NCBI GenBank assembly: GCA_002712565.1
Contig: PAUA01000043.1
Location: 17,534-41,613, forward strand
Direction of reading: 5' to 3'
Origin: Gemmatimonadota bacterium
Lineage (GTDB): Bacteria > Gemmatimonadota > Gemmatimonadetes > Longimicrobiales > UBA6960
Length of the DNA stretch: 24,080 bases
Below, piece by piece: positions 8,477 through 16,407 of the stretch. The notes below the pieces were generated by a model, which worked only from the letters and a program-made list of their open reading frames with translations, did not search any database and was not told the origin of the DNA. The position numbers were made by a program, and so were the translations under genes. Numbering within the stretch: position 1 is the stretch's first letter; the number at the start of each line of letters is the position of its first letter.

Positions 8477-9235
8477 TTAAGTTTTCCTTGGAAAAGGCTC
8501 GACTGTTACCGGTGGCAACTCAACTTCACCACTACTAAGCATCCCTTCCGCCAATTGCCAGTCTTCTTCCTCATTGATATCGAAGCCCTCGTGCCCTTCG
8601 GTAAAAAACGGCATCACCACCTCACCCGCGATTGTACGGCTTTCGAAAATCAACTGAGCGCGAGCAATCTCAAGGCTGGCGTTCTGCACATACACCTCGG
8701 GGAGTGTCTGATACTGGCTGCTGTGCCACGGCTGTTGCGCCGGGCCTAGAGCGAGCAGCGGTACCATGCGCCGGCCAGTAACGATCCACATTTTCCCGGG
8801 ATGCTGCTTGCAGCGCTCGACAGCACGCAGAGAATCAACTCCCTCGGCTCCCCGGAACTGATCCCATGCACGGCGGATCGTTGCCGCTGTTCGAAACGGA
8901 CTGGTAATTCGCAAGATACTGAAATAATCAAAGGTTGACCCCCGGTCTTTCATTTGGGTCAGCACATCCTCAACCCAGTCGACGTCCGGTGACAGGTCAC
9001 CGGCGATCTCAGATGGGCGCAAAAACGGGACCGACGCTCCGTAATGGCGGGCGAGTTCGGCGATTTCTTCAGAGTCAGTTGACACAATTACATCGTCAAA
9101 GATCCCGGCGTCCTTTGCCGCACAGATTGAGTAAGCAATTAGCGGGTGGGCTCCAAGCACACGAATATTTTTCCTGGGTACCCGTTTCGAGCCACTTCGA
9201 GCCGGGATGAGCGCGACAACAATCGAGTTTGACAT
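8477..9235 (-). CDS. neuA: CMP-sugar synthetase (acylneuraminate cytidylyltransferase family)
   Basis: Predicted to transfer CMP from CTP to the anomeric hydroxyl of a 2-keto-3-deoxy sugar acid. The signature ALIPARSGSKRVPRKNI (8-24) binds CTP. Further family motifs are VSTDSEEIAE (51-60), ILRITSPFRT (107-116), VYVQNASLEIAR (181-192) and EGFDINEEEDWQLAE (216-230). At 252 residues it fits the monofunctional size. The start is the ATG at 9235, 13 bases after the aldehyde dehydrogenase stop; the frame can be extended to 9397, but the added residues overlap the dehydrogenase and look nothing like the family. Shine-Dalgarno is weak, so it may rely on coupling. The exact acid is unknown; KDO-specific KdsB is less likely given the adjacent NeuB-type synthase. 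Confidence 0.88.
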   Translation of the reverse strand: MSNSIVVALIPARSGSKRVPRKNIRVLGAHPLIAYSICAAKDAGIFDDVIVSTDSEEIAELARHYGASVPFLRPSEIAGDLSPDVDWVEDVLTQMKDRGSTFDYFSILRITSPFRTAATIRRAWDQFRGAEGVDSLRAVERCKQHPGKMWIVTGRRMVPLLALGPAQQPWHSSQYQTLPEVYVQNASLEIARAQLIFESRTIAGEVVMPFFTEGHEGFDINEEEDWQLAEGMLSSGEVELPPVTVEPFPRKT

Positions 9236-9248
9236 GGGGGTCTTAGAC

Positions 9249-10715
9249 TTACACGTCCGTTGGATCGTGAACGATGTATACAGTCTTCCAATCTGAGTAA
9301 ACGTCGAGGGCCTCAGTGCCGGCCTCTCGCCAACCAGTGCCCGACTGGCCAAGGCCACCAAATGGCATGTGCGGCTCGCTTCCGTAGGTGGCGCCATTAA
9401 TCGAGATCACGCCCGTCTTAACTTCATTCATGAAGGTCATGGCTCGGTGCATGTTCTTCGTGTGGATCGCCGCCGTTAGCCCAAACGGCGAATCATTCAC
9501 AAGCTCGACGGCTTCGGTGAAGTCCTTCACACGATACAAACAGGTAATTGGCCCAAAAAGCTCGTCACGAGAAATGGCGTCCGATGGGCGCGCATCTTCG
9601 ATGATGGTAGGTGCCATGTAGAAGCCACCCTTGTGCTCGTCGTCAGTCAACCGCTTACCTCCAGTCAGAATCGTGGCGCCTGACTCTCTCGCCCTTTCGA
9701 CCGCAGCCACCATGTTTGCGAGCTGCTTGGCGTTGATGACAGGGCCAAAGTCGTCGGTATCGCTAGGACCCATTTTCAAGCTGCCCGTCCTATCGATGAG
9801 CATGTCACGAAATTTATCGTAGATTTCATTAAACACGATGATCCGACTGCCGGAGGCACAACGCTGCCCCGCGTTGCTAAAGGCCGAAAGAATTGCGGTC
9901 TCCGCCGCTACATCAAGGTCGGCATCATCACATACAACCAAGGGGTTCTTGCCGCCGAGTTCCATGCATACTTTCGCCAGCCGCTCGCCAGCGATCCGCT
10001 GAATGAGGCGGCCTACGCCTGCCGAACCCGTGAAGCTAACGATATCGACGTCGTGGTTTTCAACCAGCGGCTGCCCAGCTTCTGGGCCTAGTCCCTGGAC
10101 AATGTTTAGTACACCAGGGGGAATACCCGCCTCGTGAAACACCTCCCCTACCGCCCAGGCGGTGACCGGTGTGTCTTCTGAACCCTTTAAAACCACCGCG
10201 TTACCGCACAGTAGGGCCGGAAATACCTTCCAGGCAACGTTGGCAATCGGAGTATTGGCAGCGATGATCAGCCCTGCGACACCCAGCGGCTGCCGAATAA
10301 CCATGGCTGCCCGGTTGGGCACAGCGCTAGTCGTTGTTCGACCATAAGATCTCCGGCCCTCTCCGGCCATAAACATACCCATCTCCACAGCCGCGCCGGT
10401 TTCGCCAAGAGCGTCACCAAACGACTTACCAGTCTCAAGCGAGACGATACGGGCGAAGTGCTCGCTGCGTTCGCGGATCTTAAGAGCTACTTCTCGTAGC
10501 AAATCGCCACGAGCTACGGGAGTCAGGGCGGCCCACGCAGGCTGTGCCTCTTTGGCCACCTCCACAGCTCGGCTAACGTCCGGAGTTTCCGAGAAGGCAA
10601 CACCGCAGAGTCGCTCCCCAGTCGCCGGGTTTAGGTTGTCGAACTCTTTTCCCGACGCGGCGGGAAACTGCTCGCCATTAATCCAGTTAGGGATAAGTTC
10701 AGGCATCCAGTCCAT
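9249..10715 (-). CDS. NAD(P)-dependent aldehyde dehydrogenase
   Basis: Full-length ALDH-superfamily enzyme, 488 residues. Catalytic residues are visible: Asn154 in IAANTP, Lys177 in VLKGSE for the cofactor, FTGSAGVGR (228-236) for dinucleotide binding, Glu252 in MELGGKNP and the nucleophile Cys286 in GQRCASGSR. It resembles the semialdehyde dehydrogenase group (succinate or alpha-ketoglutarate semialdehyde type) rather than retinal-type enzymes. ATG start with GGAG seven bases upstream. The gap of 120 bases to the SDR gene holds only a GCCCC/GGGGC hairpin of five pairs. In this locus it may oxidise a sugar aldehyde or a sugar-derived semialdehyde to an acid, which is inference. Such an enzyme is not part of the known Neu5Ac, legionaminic or pseudaminic pathways. 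Confidence 0.9.
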   Translation of the reverse strand: MDWMPELIPNWINGEQFPAASGKEFDNLNPATGERLCGVAFSETPDVSRAVEVAKEAQPAWAALTPVARGDLLREVALKIRERSEHFARIVSLETGKSFGDALGETGAAVEMGMFMAGEGRRSYGRTTTSAVPNRAAMVIRQPLGVAGLIIAANTPIANVAWKVFPALLCGNAVVLKGSEDTPVTAWAVGEVFHEAGIPPGVLNIVQGLGPEAGQPLVENHDVDIVSFTGSAGVGRLIQRIAGERLAKVCMELGGKNPLVVCDDADLDVAAETAILSAFSNAGQRCASGSRIIVFNEIYDKFRDMLIDRTGSLKMGPSDTDDFGPVINAKQLANMVAAVERARESGATILTGGKRLTDDEHKGGFYMAPTIIEDARPSDAISRDELFGPITCLYRVKDFTEAVELVNDSPFGLTAAIHTKNMHRAMTFMNEVKTGVISINGATYGSEPHMPFGGLGQSGTGWREAGTEALDVYSDWKTVYIVHDPTDV

Positions 10716-10835
10716 AGGACTACTCCGTACTGCATTTCGGGAATGGCCCCTTGTCAGTCGGGGCGCCGATATTTGCAGATCAAGGACCTGTGTAGTTAAC
10801 AGAAGAATTCTACCGCAAGCACTGTATGGCAGCCG

Positions 10836-11651
10836 CTACCAGGCCGTGAAGCCCCCATTGACACGAAGCTCTGTCCCAGTGACATATGAGGATGCATCGG
10901 ATGCCAGAAAAAGCAGAGGGCCGATCAAGTCGTGCTCCTCGGCCATCCGGCCTAGGGGCACTCGGGCAACGAACTTGTCCTTGAATTGCTCGTCTTGGTC
11001 ACCGAGTACACCACCCGGCGAGAGCGCATTAACTCGCACTCCGTAGGGACCCCAGTGAGTCGCAAGGTACTTGGTCAGGTTGACAAGGCCGGCCTTCGAG
11101 GCACCGTACGCGGGAGGTTTCAAAAACGGCGGATCGACATCGATGTGGTCGTAGAGACGAGCATCGGGCGAAACGCTGGCGTACAGCGACCCGATGTTGA
11201 TAATCGAGCCATTGCCGCACCGCACCATCTCCTCACCGAAAACTTGAGACACAAGAAACGCACCAGCAACATTAACGTTTAGGACCTCACTAAACATGTT
11301 GACTGGAATTTCGTGTAGTTGATGGCTTTCTGTCGGAGTTCCCGGTGGTTGATCAATACCAGCGTTGTTAACCAGGATGGTCGGCACACCGAGATCGTCA
11401 GAGCAACTTGAGCGAGCTTTTTCCAAAGAGGGCCGATTAAGAACATCCGCACGGTATAAGCACACGTGATCTTCGCCAAATTCGGCGACCAACAGTTCGA
11501 AAGCCGTTGAGTCCGGAGCATCTTGCAGATCAAGACCCGCGACTCTTGCGCCAGCAGACAGTAAAGCCTTAATCCATAAAGGGCCAAGGTGGCCTAGGGC
11601 TCCGGTGACGACAGCCGTACGATCAGTGAGATCAAACATCCTCGGCATCAT
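10836..11651 (-). CDS. SDR-family oxidoreductase
   Basis: Classical short-chain dehydrogenase of 271 residues. Cofactor motif TGALGHLG at 16-23, Asp41 after the second strand (favours NAD), NNAG at 95-98, the catalytic Ser155, and Tyr182-x-x-x-Lys186 in AYGASKAG. The end, ELRVNGGFTAW, is typical. The ATG at 11651 has GGAG seven bases upstream and overlaps the end of the NeuB-like gene by 20 bases, so the pair should be co-translated; a later ATG at 11639 has no usable ribosome site. It is similar in kind to the PtmA-like dehydrogenases found with flagellin nonulosonate genes. Likely oxidises or reduces a sugar hydroxyl on the way to the locus sugar; the substrate is not visible. Confidence 0.88.
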   Translation of the reverse strand: MMPRMFDLTDRTAVVTGALGHLGPLWIKALLSAGARVAGLDLQDAPDSTAFELLVAEFGEDHVCLYRADVLNRPSLEKARSSCSDDLGVPTILVNNAGIDQPPGTPTESHQLHEIPVNMFSEVLNVNVAGAFLVSQVFGEEMVRCGNGSIINIGSLYASVSPDARLYDHIDVDPPFLKPPAYGASKAGLVNLTKYLATHWGPYGVRVNALSPGGVLGDQDEQFKDKFVARVPLGRMAEEHDLIGPLLFLASDASSYVTGTELRVNGGFTAW

Positions 11652-12705
11652 TAGAATGCTCCAACAGTTCCCAGCTAATCGGGGTCTCGTAAGGAATCGC
11701 TGACATGAGCACCTTGCCGATCACATGTGGCAATTCGTACGGGCACAAACCGTCACCCGGCGACTTAAGGACCAAGTCGTCCCTAGTTAATACATGACCG
11801 GCTTCGAGGTCACGCGCGGCGGTAATTTTCTTGCCCATCTTGATACCAGCGCTAGCTTCGCTTGGGTAACACTGCTTTTCCCCTGCACCGATCGCGAGTT
11901 GCGCCCTTTTCAGGTCACGAACCATCTTCCGGAGTCCGGTCGGTTCCAGGGAAAAGGCGTGATCTGTGCCCTTCATCGCCCGATTCAAGGTGAAGTGTTT
12001 TTCAACCATCCGGGCACCGAGACAATAGGCAACCAGCGGCATCGAAATGCTGTTGTCGTGGCCAGAGTAACCAATGACAACTTCAGGAAAGAGATCCTTG
12101 TAAGCGGCGACAACTCCAAGGTCGAGTTCTTCGAACTCTGCAGGATAGCCAGCGGTACACTGCATCAGGCAAAGTTGTGGGTTGATCGGCATGATGGTGT
12201 CGTAGGCACGCTTGGCGTCCTCAAGAACCGACGCGCCAGTGCTGACGATCATCGGTTTGCCGAACTGTGCCACGTGTTCCAAGAGCGGAGTGTTTTTCAG
12301 ATCTCCTGAAGCGATTTTGTATGCTGGCACACCGAGGTCTTCAAGAAAGTCCGCACTGGAGAAGTCAAAGGCGGTCGAGAAAAAAGTGATGTCGATCTCT
12401 TCGCAGTAAGCCTTCAGTTCAGTGTATTCCTCTAGGCCAAATTCCAGTGCCTCACGATGCTCACCATAACTGGCCCCGTAGCTGTTCCTGTTCTCGTAAG
12501 GCCTGTTATACAACTCGCTGGTGTAGAGTTCGCGGTTGTTTCGTTTCTGGAGCTTTACGGCGTTGGCGCCGCAATCCTTAGCTTGCCGAAAAAGCTCCTT
12601 GCAGCCTTCCAGGCTACCCTGATGATTGTGTCCGACTTCAGCGATGACGTAGCAATCGCTATCGTCTGAAATCACCTCGCCGGCGATACTCAACTCGGGT
12701 GGCAT
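11632..12705 (-). CDS. neuB: NeuB-family 2-keto-3-deoxy sugar acid synthase
   Basis: Predicted to condense phosphoenolpyruvate with an aldose or aldose phosphate. The TIM-barrel part carries IAEVGHNHQG (21-30), KLQKR (51-55), YKIASGDLKNTPLLE (129-143) with Lys130, STG (155-157), GYSGHD (212-217, metal-binding His216) and VEKHFTL (234-240, His237). A SAF/antifreeze-like domain occupies about 291-349. The usual Glu of the 'GSGE' or 'SFE' motif is Asp135 here, and the SAF motif is KSPGDG (314-319), where Neu5Ac synthases typically read KRPG. Both suggest a substrate other than ManNAc. ATG start with a good AAGGAG upstream. No epimerase that would make ManNAc lies in the window. Family assignment is secure; the product is open. 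Confidence 0.93.
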   Translation of the reverse strand: MPPELSIAGEVISDDSDCYVIAEVGHNHQGSLEGCKELFRQAKDCGANAVKLQKRNNRELYTSELYNRPYENRNSYGASYGEHREALEFGLEEYTELKAYCEEIDITFFSTAFDFSSADFLEDLGVPAYKIASGDLKNTPLLEHVAQFGKPMIVSTGASVLEDAKRAYDTIMPINPQLCLMQCTAGYPAEFEELDLGVVAAYKDLFPEVVIGYSGHDNSISMPLVAYCLGARMVEKHFTLNRAMKGTDHAFSLEPTGLRKMVRDLKRAQLAIGAGEKQCYPSEASAGIKMGKKITAARDLEAGHVLTRDDLVLKSPGDGLCPYELPHVIGKVLMSAIPYETPISWELLEHSNDAEDV

Positions 12706-12788
12706 GGATCAACTCTCCTTAGATTCGCCGCGTGCACCGTAACGCTTTGACGGTCAAATTTCATTCATTCAAATACCGGACCGGTCGA

Positions 12789-13823
12789 CTACCCCAAACC
12801 GGGTCCTCCAGGTACCCCTCCCGGTGTCTCGGAAGCAAGCTCGGCAGCCTTCACTGTATCCCTATCATTATCATCGGCAGATAATTCTTCTGACGCACCC
12901 ACCTCACTGCGCATGTTCCGCACCAGAGCACTCCACCCATAGGCTTCCTCATCGAGCTTGATGGCGTTGGCGCTGATTTCAGCTAGGACATCAGGGTCCT
13001 GAGGAATCTCGTCGCACTGGGTTATATCAATGATGTTTTTCATGTGCTGGAACTCGGGGGGCGAGTACTCGTCAAGGTTGGTGATCACAACGGCGCCGCA
13101 GTGCATTGCGGCATGAACGGTGGTGTTGTTGGCGCGGACTCCCTGCTCAAAAAACGCCACGAAGAAATCAGTCTCGAGAAGATAATTGTAGGTCGCGTCA
13201 TCCAACAGGTAGCCGAGAAAACGCAGATCATGGTCAAACACCTCGCTCAGCTCTTCGAAACCGACCGAGAAATCGTCATCAAACGATGTATTTTCGTGTA
13301 GTGCCGTCGATACGTAGAGGCAATAGGATTTCCCGGCATCTTCAAGCAGGTTTTTGAGTTTGTCGTAGTAGCGAGAGCGTATCTTGTGCGCCATTCCGAA
13401 CGTGAAAACCGAAATCTCTGCGTCATCGAAACGCCTAGCGTCGATAAGCGTCCCAGGACACCAAAGGCCGTGGATGTTCGACTGGCGTAAATTCGAAACC
13501 TGACTGGCCAGTTCGGCGTTACCACAAAAAACATCGACAGCCTCAAGCACCATTCGGTGCTCGATTTCCGTATCTTCCCAAGAGTGGAGGAAAAGGCTGT
13601 AGCACTCTCGCCACTCCACCCAGTCGAGCAGCTCACCGAGCCGCCCCACATCGGCGCGGTCAAACTCGCACATCTTCATTGACAGCAACGGGGCACGGTA
13701 GGTTGTCACGATCGGATCCAGCACCTGATGCATTGACACACCCAGCTCTCGTGCAAGCTTGAGATTGAACTTCGCGACCCCGCAGGTTAACGGGTTCATG
13801 TGATAGCTCAAAACACAGTCCAT
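12789..13823 (-). CDS. Putative GT-B-like glycosyltransferase
   Basis: A 344-residue soluble protein. The N-terminus, YHMNPLTCGVAKFNLKLARE (7-26), looks like the first strand and helix of GT4-type transferases, where the donor-side glycine loop follows. The second half has FGMAHKIRSRYYDKL (142-156), HDLRFLGYLLDDATYNYLL (198-216) and FFEQGVRANNTTVHAAM (224-240) followed by GAVVITNLDEYSP. This order matches a GT-B C-terminal domain whose acidic residue and following helix hold the sugar nucleotide. The last 35 residues are acidic and Gly/Pro-rich, probably disordered. ATG start with AAGGA six bases upstream. The assignment rests on pattern similarity only; no catalytic residue can be named. Confidence 0.55.
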   Translation of the reverse strand: MDCVLSYHMNPLTCGVAKFNLKLARELGVSMHQVLDPIVTTYRAPLLSMKMCEFDRADVGRLGELLDWVEWRECYSLFLHSWEDTEIEHRMVLEAVDVFCGNAELASQVSNLRQSNIHGLWCPGTLIDARRFDDAEISVFTFGMAHKIRSRYYDKLKNLLEDAGKSYCLYVSTALHENTSFDDDFSVGFEELSEVFDHDLRFLGYLLDDATYNYLLETDFFVAFFEQGVRANNTTVHAAMHCGAVVITNLDEYSPPEFQHMKNIIDITQCDEIPQDPDVLAEISANAIKLDEEAYGWSALVRNMRSEVGASEELSADDNDRDTVKAAELASETPGGVPGGPGLG

Positions 13824-14013
13824 CGTGCGTCCTTAGGTGAGCGTGGCAACATCGGGACTCGATTTCGAGGCCGGTTTGCTTGTGCCGATCGAGTCGATTT
13901 CGTGAGCCACGGTGTAATGAAAACACACCTCGTGCCGATCAAGCAATCAAACGGCCAATCGACTCATTAGAGAGAGAACCGGTCCTTCGACACAACAAGC
14001 GCAGTCGAGTCGC
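13824..14013. other. Non-coding gap with inverted and direct repeats
   Basis: 190 bases between the fusion gene and the glycosyltransferase. An 8-bp perfect inverted repeat, GACTCGAT (13856-13863) with ATCGAGTC (13888-13895), encloses 24 bases. GTGCCGATC occurs twice in direct orientation (13882 and 13933). GGTGT and ACACC form a further small hairpin at about 13910-13929. Variants of CGAGTCG recur to about 14010. None is followed by a T tract on the minus strand, so read-through is plausible. The gap may hold an operator or an internal promoter, but I see no convincing hexamers. Confidence 0.4.
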
Positions 14014-15120
14014 TTACTCTTTCTGTTTTTCGTAAACCAGAACGCGTCCTTTGTTCATCCAGTCGATTCTTGCCTCAAGGTCAGGACGGCACTGGAATCC
14101 CTCCAGAATAAATAGGAGTCTGAGAAAGTCCTTGTTCAACAAGGTGATGTGGGTCGGGTCGACTTCGAACTGAGTCGTTACGTCGATGAGGTTCGAGGGG
14201 TTGGGATGGAATCTCGTTGTGATGTAGACGTATTTAGACGAAATACGGCAAATGTTGCGCACCGCCTCACGAACCTGAAGAATAGTTAGATGCTCGAAAA
14301 CCTCCCGGCAAATCACCAGATCGTAAGAATCGTCGTCGACGAGATGATCACCAACCGAGCCAACCATAATATGATCACGTACCTCCGCCGGGGCAATCGC
14401 CACGACGTCGGGACTATGATCAATACCATCTGCAACAATACCGACCTCATGAAGCAAGAACATCAGAACGCCGGGGCCACAGCCCATGTCAAGAACTCTT
14501 GACGGCGAAAAAACTTCCTTGATGACCTCGGGATGGCGACCCTCAATCTTGCGCCTCGATTCGAGCGTGTAGCGATTATCGCCATCGCGCCAATTGCTGG
14601 TGAAATACCCTTCATCGTAGTCGGCAGCACCCACCTTCGTCTGACTAAAGACACGCCCCTCGAACTCTGTCACCTCAGGATCGGTTTCCTGTCGAGGCCA
14701 GTACACCTGGAGAATGCGGCTTGAAGAATCAAGGACGGTATCCAGATAGACAATCTCGATACTGTGCGCAGCACAGATCTCCTCCTGGCGCTTGGGAAGC
14801 CTTCCTTCCCAGTCCCGGCCTTTTACATAGTATTGGGGCCGCAGCTTCTCAAGTACGGTTTCGGTATCCAAGCGATTGATATGTGTGTAGTCGACCAATT
14901 TGATCGAGTCGACAATTTCGGCCCGCTGGGACTCCGGCATAAAAGGGTTGCGCTTGGTAGATACATAACGGTCGGAAGCAATGTTGCAGAGCAAGGGAAG
15001 CCCGAGCAGAGCAGCCTCCTTGAAGTAAGCAAGATGACCTCTGTGAAAGGGGTCGAAGGCGCCGTCGACCATGGCGACCTTGCCTCGATAGGCCTCCAGA
15101 TCATCGAACTCAAGAATCAT
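14014..15120 (-). CDS. Nucleotidyltransferase-methyltransferase fusion protein
   Basis: Two enzymes in one chain. Residues 12-140 are a cytidylyltransferase-like domain of the RfaE-C/HldE, TagD type: VDGAFDPFHRGHLAYFKEA (18-36) contains the HxGH motif (His26, His29), with YYVKGRDWEG (97-106) and DSSSRI (131-136) near its end. Residues about 190-365 are a class I SAM-dependent methyltransferase: VLDMGCGPGVLMFLL (209-223), an acidic residue at 234 (DGIDHS) and YDLVICREVFEHL (266-278). A stretch at 140-190 links them. First gene of the minus-strand locus, preceded by a 224-base divergent gap. A nucleotide-activated sugar or polyol phosphate that is also methylated is a reasonable inference. The Shine-Dalgarno is weak. 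Confidence 0.85.
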   Translation of the reverse strand: MILEFDDLEAYRGKVAMVDGAFDPFHRGHLAYFKEAALLGLPLLCNIASDRYVSTKRNPFMPESQRAEIVDSIKLVDYTHINRLDTETVLEKLRPQYYVKGRDWEGRLPKRQEEICAAHSIEIVYLDTVLDSSSRILQVYWPRQETDPEVTEFEGRVFSQTKVGAADYDEGYFTSNWRDGDNRYTLESRRKIEGRHPEVIKEVFSPSRVLDMGCGPGVLMFLLHEVGIVADGIDHSPDVVAIAPAEVRDHIMVGSVGDHLVDDDSYDLVICREVFEHLTILQVREAVRNICRISSKYVYITTRFHPNPSNLIDVTTQFEVDPTHITLLNKDFLRLLFILEGFQCRPDLEARIDWMNKGRVLVYEKQKE

Positions 15121-15344
15121 AAAGCTGCTTTCCGTCCAATCAAGCGAACCATTGCTCTATTCGAAACCCTAATATTGGTAGCCATCGCCTGGAAAGTTTA
15201 GTGTGCAATGACAAGCCATGCTGCTACCGGCAGAGACACCCGAGCGGAAAACAAGCATAGTTGTAGTTTCAGTAAGCCAATCTGCAACCGGAACACCTCA
15301 CATGTAGGCGTTCGGGGGCTCCTTTGCGTTAGCATGGGGTCACG
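15121..15344. promoter_or_regulatory. Divergent intergenic region presumed to carry promoters
   Basis: 224 bases between two divergently read genes, so the promoter of the long minus-strand glycan locus and that of the 15345 gene should lie here. I searched both strands by eye and found no -35/-10 pair close to consensus. On the minus side only a weak TAAACT...CAATAT pairing 17 bases apart is visible. A GGGG run six bases before the ATG at 15345 is the likely ribosome site of the plus-strand gene. The function is inferred from the arrangement, not from recognisable elements. Confidence 0.35.
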
Positions 15345-16349
15345 ATGCTAGGCTGGCTATCCATTCGATACAAGAAGTATCCATGGTTGATGGTCGCAGT
15401 GGGGGTCTATCTAGCCCTCTCGGCCATCGATCTCACGCGCGCGGTTATTTTCGAGCACCCCGACACCAACGACACTGGCTTTTACCCGTGGGAGACAGTG
15501 GCGACACCTGACGACCCAGATACAACGAATCGATTTCACTGGTCGGCCGCTGAGGGCGCTATGCTGCGCCCGGTAGAAGGATCCGTTCTCCGTTTGCTCT
15601 TTTACGACACGCGACCCGATATGCTCGACCCGCTGCCGGTCTCAATCGAAATTAGCGATCAACTCATCGACAGGGTTACGTTATCGCAGCGAGGTTGGCA
15701 CAGTTACACATACTACCTGCCCCCGATTCTCGGTACTTCCGGGTGGGCAGCTGTCAAACGTGGATGGATAGCGCGTGAAGGAGAAAATGCGGCCGGGTCG
15801 GGGTTGCCAAGCGTTGGTTGGCAAGAACTCAGGCCGTGGCACCGGCGTCCCGGTCCACCATCGATCTGGATTGATATCGACCCTGCAAGCACGTTCGTCC
15901 CAAGCAAGCTGCTCGACGTAGACGATGATCGTGTCTTAGGTGTCGCCGTCGCCGACGTTGAATGGGAACAGGAGTTGTCTCCCTACGGAATCGGCCTGTC
16001 CCCCTGGGAATCAGATGAAACTGGAGCGGAGTTCCGCTGGACGGGCCGCTGGGCTAGCTTTCCATCGCAAGCCAATGGGACGGAAGCGATGATCTCGATC
16101 TGGTCTCGCCACCCCGATATTGAACATCGTCCCGTTGTCGTCGACTTCTTTTGGGACGCCGCCCTGAAGCATACGGTGGAACTGTCGGGACCAGAAGAAG
16201 TCGAGGTGCGCATTCCCGTTGATGTGACACTGGGGACCCGAGGCGTTCTCAGTTTAAGGGTCGATCGGACCTGGAGTACGGTAATTACTGAGATACCGTC
16301 AGAGACTCGCGAGCTCGGCGTCGGAATTAGCCAAGTCAAGTGGCGGTGA
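15345..16349 (+). CDS. Membrane-anchored protein of unknown function
   Basis: Not recognised as a named family. The N-terminus has basic residues (RYKKYP) followed by one hydrophobic helix at about 14-33, giving a signal-anchor with the remaining 300 residues probably in the periplasm. That part is rich in beta-strand patterns, tryptophan and proline. One half contains FRWTGRWASFPSQ (around residue 226) and a following segment with WSRHPDIEHRPVVVDFFWD that resembles the beta-sandwich modules found at the ends of membrane glycosyltransferases and glycan-export proteins. There are no recognisable catalytic residues. It sits alone on the plus strand among glycan genes with GGGG before its ATG, so a role in glycan assembly or display is a guess. 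Confidence 0.6.
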   Translation: MLGWLSIRYKKYPWLMVAVGVYLALSAIDLTRAVIFEHPDTNDTGFYPWETVATPDDPDTTNRFHWSAAEGAMLRPVEGSVLRLLFYDTRPDMLDPLPVSIEISDQLIDRVTLSQRGWHSYTYYLPPILGTSGWAAVKRGWIAREGENAAGSGLPSVGWQELRPWHRRPGPPSIWIDIDPASTFVPSKLLDVDDDRVLGVAVADVEWEQELSPYGIGLSPWESDETGAEFRWTGRWASFPSQANGTEAMISIWSRHPDIEHRPVVVDFFWDAALKHTVELSGPEEVEVRIPVDVTLGTRGVLSLRVDRTWSTVITEIPSETRELGVGISQVKWR

Positions 16350-16407
16350 GAATAATTTCATGATTCGGGCAGGCATTCCGGCGTTAGTGAGTAAACAGCC
16401 GGCGAGT

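Noticed and set aside
9236..9397. Longer N-terminus for the CMP-sugar synthetase
   Set aside because: The extra 54 residues lie within the end of the aldehyde dehydrogenase gene in another frame and do not resemble the family, which begins just before ALIPARSGSK.
11794..12309. Long plus-strand frame (171 residues) opposite the NeuB-like gene
   Set aside because: It is antisense to a well-conserved gene, has no ribosome site and shows no protein-like pattern. The same applies to the plus-strand frames at 10552-11046, 14764-15201 and 22042-22470.
5776..12705. Plain N-acetylneuraminic acid (sialic acid) synthesis
   Set aside because: NeuB- and NeuA-like enzymes are present, but the ManNAc-forming epimerase is not, and transketolase, aldehyde dehydrogenase and SDR have no place in that pathway. 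It could be revived only if the epimerase lies outside the window.
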